28,516 nt of DNA, taken from CBDVBZ01 sp965372355. GTDB taxonomy: Bacteria; Krumholzibacteriota; Krumholzibacteriia; WVZY01. The notes beneath the pieces are model-generated. The model was not told the DNA's origin. It saw only the letters and a program-made list of their open reading frames with translations, and did not search any database. The translations under genes were made by a program, and so were the position numbers. The DNA lies in the NCBI GenBank assembly GCA_965372355.1, contig CBDVBZ010000034.1:1-28516 (forward strand). Direction: 5' to 3'. Shown one piece after another: positions 22,253-28,516 of this stretch; position 1 is the first letter of the stretch, and each line of letters starts with the position of its first letter.

Positions 22253-23712
22253 ACCGAAACATCGCCACGGTCTGGCTTGCCGTGATGGCCGCTCTTGCAA
22301 CGCCCGTCTATGCTCAGATATCGCCAGGCGAGCTGTCGCAGCCGCACGCCTTTCTCGAGGGTATGCGCCAATGTCTCAAGTGTCATGATCTCGGAAAAGG
22401 ACCCAGCGACCAGAAGTGTTTGGAGTGTCACAAGGAGATCGCGACGGGCATCGACAGCCGCCAGGGATATCACTATCGGATCACGTCTGCCGGCAAGCGG
22501 GAATGCTACGATTGCCACAGCGAGCACGCTGGACGGGGCTTCCAGCTCATTCACTGGCCGAACGGGATCAACAGTTTCGATCATGAACAGACCGGTTACG
22601 AGCTCGCGGGCAAGCACGGCAGTCTCAAGTGCCGCGACTGCCACAGATCTGATCTCATACGTGAGGATCTGTCCGCATATGGAGATCATGTGAACGCGAA
22701 CCGTACGTTTCTCGGTCTTCACACGGCCTGTCTCGACTGTCACTCGGACGAACACCGCGGTCAGTTGTCCACCGAGTGTACGGTCTGCCACTCGAACGAC
22801 AGTTGGAAACCGTCTTTGGGTTTTGACCACGCAAAGACCGTGTACCCTCTTACGGGCCGGCACGTCGGTCTAGCGTGCACGGGGTGTCACCCGACCGTCA
22901 CACGAGAAGACCCCGCGTCGCCCGGAAGCGAATCGTTCGTGCAGTTTACCGGTCTCGCCTACGGCAATTGCACGCCCTGCCACAACGACATCCACAACGG
23001 CAACTACGGGACACAATGCGCGACTTGTCATAACACGTCGGGGTGGGGGGACATTCCGACCGCGTTGTTCGACCACGCGAAGACGCGGTTTCCGCTACTC
23101 GGTCTACACGCCGGGCTGGCCTGCGACAAATGCCACGCCCCCGGCACGAAGAAGGCTCCCGTGACACACGAGGCGTGTACCGACTGTCACACGGATATCC
23201 ACCGCGCACAGTTCGCCACTCGCTCCGACGGTGGCGCGTGCAAGACGTGTCACACCGTCGACGGTTTTTATCCGTCTCTTTTCACGGTGGTGGCCCACGC
23301 GGACACGCGCTTTGCATTGACTGGGGCGCACCTTGCACAGCCCTGCTTTGCGTGTCATCCGACGGCAACCGCGGAAGACGGCCTTGAGTACCGGGTATTT
23401 CGGATCGATGACCGCAGCTGCAATGCGTGTCACAGCGACGTCCACTTCGGCCAGTTCAGCTCCGCACGGCCTTCCAAGGACTGCACGGTCTGTCACACGA
23501 TCGACGCGTGGACGCCCGTGCTGTTTGACCACGACAGAGATTCGCAGTACAAGCTCGAAGGCGAACACCGGCGCGTCCGGTGTGAGGGTTGCCATGGGCC
23601 TGTTGTCGTTGGCGGCAATGGGTTCGTGCGATACAAGCCGATCGATCCGTCGTGCAAGACGTGTCACAGCGCCGATGAAATGCAATCGATTCGGGACCGG
23701 GACAAAGGCTGA
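22240..23712 (+). CDS. Periplasmic 17-heme c-type cytochrome with tandem triheme repeats
   Basis: A 490-residue exported cytochrome with 17 CXXCH heme sites by direct count. A signal peptide starts at GTG 22240 (NRNIATVWLAVMAALATPVYA, then QISPG). The GTG overlaps the previous gene and has only a weak ribosome site, which suggests coupled translation. Hemes 5-16 are four tandem triheme units of about 60-75 residues. Each has C..CH.D.H..q, then C.TCH with W/F and FDHA..T.fpL.G.H, then C..CHP. Hemes 1-4 form an N-terminal group and heme 17 (CKTCHS) ends the protein. Abundant extra His residues can act as distal ligands. This is a heme wire of the type used in respiratory and extracellular electron transfer. 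It is most like periplasmic multiheme cytochromes of metal-reducing-type systems, without a clear match to MtrA or OmcS. Confidence 0.93.
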   Translation: MDILNRNIATVWLAVMAALATPVYAQISPGELSQPHAFLEGMRQCLKCHDLGKGPSDQKCLECHKEIATGIDSRQGYHYRITSAGKRECYDCHSEHAGRGFQLIHWPNGINSFDHEQTGYELAGKHGSLKCRDCHRSDLIREDLSAYGDHVNANRTFLGLHTACLDCHSDEHRGQLSTECTVCHSNDSWKPSLGFDHAKTVYPLTGRHVGLACTGCHPTVTREDPASPGSESFVQFTGLAYGNCTPCHNDIHNGNYGTQCATCHNTSGWGDIPTALFDHAKTRFPLLGLHAGLACDKCHAPGTKKAPVTHEACTDCHTDIHRAQFATRSDGGACKTCHTVDGFYPSLFTVVAHADTRFALTGAHLAQPCFACHPTATAEDGLEYRVFRIDDRSCNACHSDVHFGQFSSARPSKDCTVCHTIDAWTPVLFDHDRDSQYKLEGEHRRVRCEGCHGPVVVGGNGFVRYKPIDPSCKTCHSADEMQSIRDRDKG

Positions 23713-23725
23713 TAGGAGAACCGGT

Positions 23726-24781
23726 ATGTTACGTGTCATCATCATGACTCTGCTGCAAGTTACGCTGATCTGTCTTGGAGCGAACAGTGTCTCCGGGCAA
23801 AAGGCCACACCCCACAAGAGCCCGCACAAGGTGTTGAAGCGTTCGTGCGAGGACTGCCACGTACCCACATCGTTCAACCATATTCGCTTCGATCACGATG
23901 ATACCGGATACGCGCTTTTGAGACGTCACGCCGAGGTGACGTGTCTGGCGTGTCACAACGTAGAGGACTTCTCCAAAGTCGAATCTCACTGTGCATCGTG
24001 TCACCAGGATATTCACCGCAACCGGCTGGGCGTCGCCTGCGACCGCTGTCATACCGAGGAGGGTTGGACCGTGTTCGATCCCCTGGGGATCCACGAGAAC
24101 ACGAGTTTCCCCATACAAGCCAAACACATCTGGATCGACTGTCTCGCGTGCCATCCGGGCATGCCAACCGCCGATTTCAGAAGGGCGTGGACGCCGTGCT
24201 ACGACTGTCACCGGCAGGACTACGAAACGACCACCAACCCCGATCACAGAACCAGCGGCTTTACCGTTCTGTGCCAGGTTTGTCATGAGATGACACGCTG
24301 GACGCCGGCGATCATGCCGGATCACGACGTGTTCTTTCCGATTTACTCCGGCAGGCACAACCGCAAGTGGGATAGCTGCACCGATTGTCACGTCGTCCCG
24401 GGCAACTACAAAGCGTTCGAGTGCATCCTGTGTCACGAACACCTGCAACCGGAGACGGATTCGCAACACCAGGGCATACCGGGCTACGTATACAGCTCAC
24501 CCGCGTGCTATCAGTGTCACCCCACGGGCGAAGCCGGAGATTTCGGAGAGCACGACGTACTGTTCTTCCCCGTTTTTTCCGGGCCCCACAACAACGAGTG
24601 GAGCAGCTGCACGGACTGCCACCCCAACCCGTTGAACAAAAAGGAGTTCACGTGCGTGAGTTGTCACGAGCACGACCGTGTCCCTATGGATGACAAGCAC
24701 CTCGGTGAAGTGGATGACTACGTCTACAGCAGCGCCGCGTGTTACGACTGCCACCCGAACGGGCTAAAGGGGGACGATTGA
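23726..24781 (+). CDS. 13-heme c-type cytochrome
   Basis: A 351-residue exported cytochrome with 13 CXXCH sites by count. The ATG at 23726 has TAGGAG 9 bases upstream and begins a signal peptide (MLRVIIMTLLQVTLICLGA, cleavage near VSG-QK). The first five hemes (CEDCH, CLACH, CASCH, CDRCH, CLACH) resemble a unit of the 17-heme protein, including DIHRNRLGVACDRCHTEEGW. The C-terminal half holds two near-identical triheme repeats: DHDVFFPIYSGRHNRKWDSC and EHDVLFFPVFSGPHNNEWSS, each followed by CTDCH, C..CHEH and a VYSS-AC-CHP ending. Its stop overlaps the next start by one base (TGATG), tying it to the beta-barrel. It is a likely partner of the barrel at the outer membrane, passing electrons from the 17-heme protein outward. 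Confidence 0.93.
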   Translation: MLRVIIMTLLQVTLICLGANSVSGQKATPHKSPHKVLKRSCEDCHVPTSFNHIRFDHDDTGYALLRRHAEVTCLACHNVEDFSKVESHCASCHQDIHRNRLGVACDRCHTEEGWTVFDPLGIHENTSFPIQAKHIWIDCLACHPGMPTADFRRAWTPCYDCHRQDYETTTNPDHRTSGFTVLCQVCHEMTRWTPAIMPDHDVFFPIYSGRHNRKWDSCTDCHVVPGNYKAFECILCHEHLQPETDSQHQGIPGYVYSSPACYQCHPTGEAGDFGEHDVLFFPVFSGPHNNEWSSCTDCHPNPLNKKEFTCVSCHEHDRVPMDDKHLGEVDDYVYSSAACYDCHPNGLKGDD

Positions 24782-26367
24782 TGAGACTCCTCCCGCGCCT
24801 GGCGATATCGACCGTGCTGGTGTTGGCGGCCGTGGTGGCGCCCGCGGTACCCGCGCGCGGAGACGACACAGAGCCGCCTCAGGTCAACTATATCTCGGCC
24901 GACGCCGTCTATCTCAACGTCGGCAGACGGGCAGGCGTGAGTATCGGCGCCAAAGTCGATGTGATCCGTAACGGACGGACAATAGCGGTTTTGGAAGTGG
25001 TTTATGTATCGAGCCACTCCGCCTCTTGCCGCGTCGTGGAGCAGACAGAGGCTCCCCGTCCTGGCGATGGCGTGGTTTTCACCTCCACCCCCGTAGGGGT
25101 ACCCATTCCCGAACCGGCGGCGGTGCGCACCACTCCCCCACCCGACAAGAACCCGACCGTGAACGTTGTGAGTGGGTATATCGAATTTCAGAGCGTCTGG
25201 CAAAAGGACCTCACCAAAACCGATATTTCCTCTCTCCAGCCTGCGATTGCGGCCCGAATCCAGGTCAAGAACGTCGGGGGCTCGGGCGGCGACCTCCGCG
25301 TCAGGGACCGGATCCGCTACTACAACCGCACCCAGTCGCCCGGAGCAGCGATCAAAACCAGCGAATGGTACCACCGGCTGACGGAACTGGCGTTCATCGT
25401 CGACGCCCCGCAGTCGAACGTGCGATGGGGAGTCGGTCGGCTCATTACGCCGTACATGGTTGGGGTCGGTCTGGTCGACGGCGGCTACATATCGGTCGCC
25501 TTGTCGAGGTACTTCCGTGTGGGTGCTGCCGCCGGGCTGACGCCGGATCTTTTTGACTTGAGTTTCGGCGCTGATCGCGTGCAAGTGGGCGGTTTTCTGG
25601 CTCTGGACTACGAGTCGTCACCCCGGTGGCGGTTTACATCATCGGCGGCGCTTGCTGGACAATACGTGTCGAGCACCGTCAGCCGGGAATTCGTATATTG
25701 GCAGAACGCGTTGAATTTCTATCGGCGATTCTCACTGTTTCAAAGCGTTGAGATCGACATCAACCGCGACTGGCGACGCGACGCGGCCGGCGAAGACATC
25801 ACTTTCTCAAATTTCTATCTCAGCGCCAACGCGGAAGTATCGTCTCGAGCGACAATCGATTTCACCTACGACTCGCGCAAAAACGTCCGTGTGTACGAGA
25901 CCCGGGAGACACCCGACAGTCTCTTCGACGACGTCGCCCACAACGGATACCGCGCCGGACTGGTGTTACGCTTGCCGCACGGTATCGGTTTGCACGGATA
26001 CGGCGGTATCCGTTACCGGGACGGCGACCGAACCAATCGCTACATAACCGTCTCTGCCAGCGCCGTTCAGCTGCCGTGGCGGGGCCATTCGATCTGGGCC
26101 CGATACGCCCACGCGGTCACGAGGTCCGTGACCGGGCACCGGCCGTCCCTGTCCTACCGCTTCCCCGCTGCCTCCCGGCTCCGGCTGGATGTCGGCGCGG
26201 GCGGGTATATATATGACCAGGGTACCCGTGTAACGAGCAGTTTCTACGCGGACCTCGGCGCCTACTACACGTTTGGCCGGTATTTCACCTCGGGCAGTTA
26301 CCGGCAGTATTTCAGCGGCGGGCTCGAATCGATACTGTTCTTCGCGGAAATCGGCGTTCGTCTGTGA
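24781..26367 (+). CDS. Outer-membrane beta-barrel protein of the cytochrome operon
   Basis: A 528-residue exported protein. Its signal peptide is MRLLPRLAISTVLVLAAVVA with cleavage near ARGDD. Residues about 35-105 form a small beta domain (VNYISADAVYLNVGRRAGVS, IGAKVDVIRNGRTIAVLEV, ASCRVVEQTEAPRPGDGVVF) like the SH3-like C-terminal domain of FlgT-type envelope proteins. A Pro-rich linker follows, then from about 140 a long run of amphipathic strands with aromatic girdle residues and Tyr/Arg-rich turns (FRRFSLFQSVEIDINRDW, IDFTYDSRKNVRVYETRET, YGGIRYRDGDRTNRYITVS). It ends in SILFFAEIGVRL. About 390 residues fit a 16-20-strand barrel. Next to two multiheme cytochromes it is the best candidate for the porin of a porin-cytochrome conduit; sequence similarity to MtrB/OmbB cannot be judged here. 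AAAGGGGG precedes the ATG. Confidence 0.82.
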   Translation: MRLLPRLAISTVLVLAAVVAPAVPARGDDTEPPQVNYISADAVYLNVGRRAGVSIGAKVDVIRNGRTIAVLEVVYVSSHSASCRVVEQTEAPRPGDGVVFTSTPVGVPIPEPAAVRTTPPPDKNPTVNVVSGYIEFQSVWQKDLTKTDISSLQPAIAARIQVKNVGGSGGDLRVRDRIRYYNRTQSPGAAIKTSEWYHRLTELAFIVDAPQSNVRWGVGRLITPYMVGVGLVDGGYISVALSRYFRVGAAAGLTPDLFDLSFGADRVQVGGFLALDYESSPRWRFTSSAALAGQYVSSTVSREFVYWQNALNFYRRFSLFQSVEIDINRDWRRDAAGEDITFSNFYLSANAEVSSRATIDFTYDSRKNVRVYETRETPDSLFDDVAHNGYRAGLVLRLPHGIGLHGYGGIRYRDGDRTNRYITVSASAVQLPWRGHSIWARYAHAVTRSVTGHRPSLSYRFPAASRLRLDVGAGGYIYDQGTRVTSSFYADLGAYYTFGRYFTSGSYRQYFSGGLESILFFAEIGVRL

Positions 26368-26394
26368 GCGGCCCACCTGTCGGCAACAACCACC

Positions 26395-27267
26395 TCAATC
26401 CAGACTCACCTTTGTCACGGTTTCGATGTCGTGTTTCATCTGTATCGACATCCCCATTTCTTCGTTGCCGGCTGATCCCGAGACGACAGACTGGGACTCT
26501 GCACTCAGCAACATCCCCTTCTTCCAGGCGAAGTAGATGGTCTCCTCACCCTTTCCGGACAGATCGAGCTCCAGATCCAGGCCACCCACCGAGAACGAAC
26601 CGGATATCTTCACGGTGTAGACGCCGTCGATCCTCACGCAGTCGTGGCCATCGATCTTCGTCTCTTCGATGAGTCTGTACGTGTATTCGATGACGACGGG
26701 CAGCATTCCCTCCCCAGCGCGCTCTTCATGCTCCACCGTGTGCGACCACGTGTCGCCGGGAGAGACGGATGTCTCCGGCATAAACGGCAAGATATCTCTG
26801 ACCTCGTTGATATACCACCACTCATCCAGCCGCTCTTCCTGCTCTGGCATCGCGATCTCGGGGAGCTCATCGAACCCTTTGAAACCGGACGGCTTACCGG
26901 TGGGCGAGAGAAACATCTCGACCGTTCTGCCAACGAGTTCGGAGAAGTCCGGACCGGTCTGAATCTGCGGGTCATCGGAGTCGTGCGTACGCTCTTTGTA
27001 CTCGATCCCCAGCGTCATACCGTCTTTGTCGGATGACTGGACCGTGAAGCCATACGCCTTCAGGTCCTCCGAGTTCGTGATCCTATCGTTGCCCATGACG
27101 TTGCGCTGGTTGCGGTGCTTTCTAGCCACCTCCAACGTGAACGACGACCCCTTGCCCATCTTGTACGCGAGCGTGTATTGCTTTGCCGCTTCGAAGCGGC
27201 CGGTGGGAGCAGCGATCGCGGCGATTAACAGACCAACGAATGCCATCCTGACCCATAGATGTTTCAT
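26395..27267 (-). CDS. Exported hypothetical protein, DUF6263-like
   Basis: A 290-residue protein with a signal peptide (MKHLWVRMAFVGLLIAAIAA, cleavage near EAA-KQ) and a strand-rich body: YTLAYKMGKGSSFTLEVARK, GMTLGIEYKERTHDSDD, VEMFLSPTGKPSGFKGFDEL, VSPGDTWSHTVEHEE, CVRIDGVYTVKISGSF and KKGMLLSAESQSVVSG. This resembles DUF6263-type periplasmic proteins, where a first half measures a modified-state test and a second half starts with 'GdtW'. The family has no known role. GGGAGAAG lies upstream of the start at 27267. It is 42 bases after the hydrolase gene and probably in its operon. It is convergent with the beta-barrel gene, 27 bases apart, with no clear terminator in between. Confidence 0.75.
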   Translation of the reverse strand: MKHLWVRMAFVGLLIAAIAAPTGRFEAAKQYTLAYKMGKGSSFTLEVARKHRNQRNVMGNDRITNSEDLKAYGFTVQSSDKDGMTLGIEYKERTHDSDDPQIQTGPDFSELVGRTVEMFLSPTGKPSGFKGFDELPEIAMPEQEERLDEWWYINEVRDILPFMPETSVSPGDTWSHTVEHEERAGEGMLPVVIEYTYRLIEETKIDGHDCVRIDGVYTVKISGSFSVGGLDLELDLSGKGEETIYFAWKKGMLLSAESQSVVSGSAGNEEMGMSIQMKHDIETVTKVSLD

Positions 27268-27309
27268 GCTCTTCTCCCGTTTGGCGGAACACAGATCCTG
27301 TTTCTCGTG

Positions 27310-28443
27310 TCATTTTTTCAATGCGGAATTGATGATCATCAGCATCGGACCGAATGTGTCGGCATCCTCCGCGCGTCCCCAACACGTAAAGACCCACATG
27401 AGATCCAGCTTGGGCACAAGGGCCAGTGACTGCCCCCCGAAGCCTGCGCCATAGATGATGTCAATCGGCGTGTCGCTTATCTTGAGCTTTATCAGCCACC
27501 ACAAATAGCCAAAATCGGTGTTGTCAAATGCGGTGACATGCTTTGTCGTGGATTCACGAACCCAATCCGCGGAGATCACCTGCTTGCCATTCCATTTGCC
27601 ATCCCTAAGATACAGCATGCCGAACTTGGCGACATCCCTCGTCCCCAGCTCGAGGCCACCGTGCGTCCCACCGGTGCATGGATACCCTTTGGGGTCCGTG
27701 TTCCAGTCGTACCGCGTGATCCCGAGCGGCTCGAATAGAACTTTCTCTGCAAATTCATTTGCGTAGAGACCGGATCGGCTCTTGATGATCGCGGATAGCA
27801 GATGGACGCTGCCGGTATTGTAGATATAGCGCGTCCCCGGCTCGTCTCTTATCGGCCGCTCAAGGACATACTTCACCCAGTCGCGTGACCTGACCTGGTG
27901 GTATTCGCTATTTCTCCGGTCGTCATAGGGGAAACTCTTCTCGTCCCACTCGAGCCCGGATGTCAGTGTCAGTATCTGTTCGAGCGTGACGTCTCTCAGT
28001 CGTTCATCTTTGATGTCTTTTGCGTATTCGGGCAAGAGCTCTTCGATCGTCTGGTCAACACCGTCGATAACACCGTTATCGATCGCAATCCCTATGAGCC
28101 CCGATGTCACGCTCTTTGTGATCGAGTATATCGTCTGGAGGCTTTCCCTCTCGTACCCCTCGAAATACACCTCGTGGACGATCGCGCCGTTCTTGACGAT
28201 CAGTATGCTGTTGATGCCCTCGAACCTGCCGTCGCGCACATTGTTCGTGAGGCGCGTGATGATGTCTATATCCATCCCCTCCGCCTCGAGGGACGACACC
28301 CGCCAGCCGTCATCGACCTGTTTGGGCGCCTCGTAGACATAGTCTCCCGCATACGACGGGCAGACGCCCGTCGCTATAACAAGCGAGGCAGCAGCAGACA
28401 GACATATGCCAACCCGGCGGGAGTGCCATCGGGTATCTCGCAT
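27310..28443 (-). CDS. Exported serine hydrolase, beta-lactamase/penicillin-binding-protein fold (class C-like)
   Basis: A 377-residue protein. A signal peptide (VGICLSAAASLVIATGVC, cleavage near SYAG) is followed by the beta-lactamase-related fold: SxxK as SITK (Ser107, Lys110), VTLEQILTLTSGLEWDE, YxN as YNTGS (Tyr208, Asn210), LFEPLGITRYDWNTDP, GGLELGTRDVAKFGMLYL, and a third-motif region near GAGFGGQ. The members of this family include esterases, D-aminopeptidases and beta-lactamase-like proteins, so the substrate cannot be told; nothing suggests antibiotic resistance. The ATG at 28443 has GGGGAG at 8 bases; a GTG at 28452 with AGGAG is an equally possible start. It lies upstream of the DUF6263-like gene. 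Confidence 0.9.
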   Translation of the reverse strand: MRDTRWHSRRVGICLSAAASLVIATGVCPSYAGDYVYEAPKQVDDGWRVSSLEAEGMDIDIITRLTNNVRDGRFEGINSILIVKNGAIVHEVYFEGYERESLQTIYSITKSVTSGLIGIAIDNGVIDGVDQTIEELLPEYAKDIKDERLRDVTLEQILTLTSGLEWDEKSFPYDDRRNSEYHQVRSRDWVKYVLERPIRDEPGTRYIYNTGSVHLLSAIIKSRSGLYANEFAEKVLFEPLGITRYDWNTDPKGYPCTGGTHGGLELGTRDVAKFGMLYLRDGKWNGKQVISADWVRESTTKHVTAFDNTDFGYLWWLIKLKISDTPIDIIYGAGFGGQSLALVPKLDLMWVFTCWGRAEDADTFGPMLMIINSALKK

Positions 28444-28516
28444 GGGGCTCACTCCCCTCTCCTAGTAGCTCGTCGCCTCAACGCGGCCACTCCGGCACGC
28501 CGCGTCCCGGTGTCCA

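Noticed and set aside
27310..28443. Antibiotic-resistance beta-lactamase
   Set aside because: SxxK and YxN are shared by many esterases and peptidases of this fold; neighbours give no hint of resistance.
1..28516. CRISPR array, insertion sequence, tRNA or rRNA
   Set aside because: No regularly spaced direct repeats, transposase motifs, tRNA-like cloverleaf with conserved T-loop, or conserved rRNA stretches were recognised by eye; a covariance-model scan was not possible.

Overview
The window reads as a GC-rich chromosomal segment of an uncultivated Gram-negative bacterium. The best guess is the FCB side of the tree (Krumholzibacteriota, Eisenbacteria, Latescibacterota or a relative). The reasons are three secreted proteins ending in the FlgD-like/Por-type C-terminal sorting domain (PNPFNP ... 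ASGVYFY ... LK), TPR-bearing Ser/Thr kinases, Tat-dependent DUF362 proteins, DUF6599 proteins and very large multiheme cytochromes. No rRNA, tRNA, CRISPR array or recognisable transposase was seen, so the lineage is an inference.

Layout. 1-284: the 3' end of a sorted secreted protein. 400-5690 (minus): an exported oligopeptidase B-like S9 peptidase, an interrupted small membrane ORF, and a transmembrane Ser/Thr kinase with TPRs. 5919-9086 (minus): a large secreted protein with a sorting domain. 9421-13420 (plus): DUF6599 protein, Tat DUF362 protein, Tat aldo/keto reductase with a ferredoxin-like tail, and a probable LolA-fold protein. 13426-16972 (minus): a second DUF6599 protein, a NapH-NapG-like fused polyferredoxin and a second DUF362 protein. 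The last two form an operon behind a good promoter that appears to give a leaderless mRNA. 17095-19461 (minus): a dockerin-containing secreted protein with a sorting domain. 20073-26367 (plus): a tightly coupled five-gene electron-transfer operon. 26395-28443 (minus): an exported hypothetical protein and a serine beta-lactamase-fold hydrolase.

The most striking part is 20073-26367. It encodes a membrane-anchored ferredoxin/flavoprotein whose pyridine-nucleotide-disulfide-reductase fold looks circularly permuted, a five-helix His-rich cytochrome b-like protein, a 17-heme and a 13-heme c-type cytochrome built from tandem triheme repeats, and an outer-membrane beta-barrel. Four of the five genes overlap their neighbour. 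Read together, they could carry electrons from NAD(P)H or ferredoxin through the inner membrane and periplasm to the cell surface, like a porin-cytochrome conduit but with different parts. A Crp/Fnr-like palindrome and a plausible promoter lie upstream.

Regulation also shows a pattern. The two large sorted-protein genes (9086 and 19461, both minus) have the same 18-bp palindrome, ATGATGC-N4-GCATCAT, at the upstream edge of their promoters, which suggests one shared regulator. The two DUF6599/DUF362 arms face each other and converge at 13420/13426, and look like duplicated redox modules of unknown substrate.
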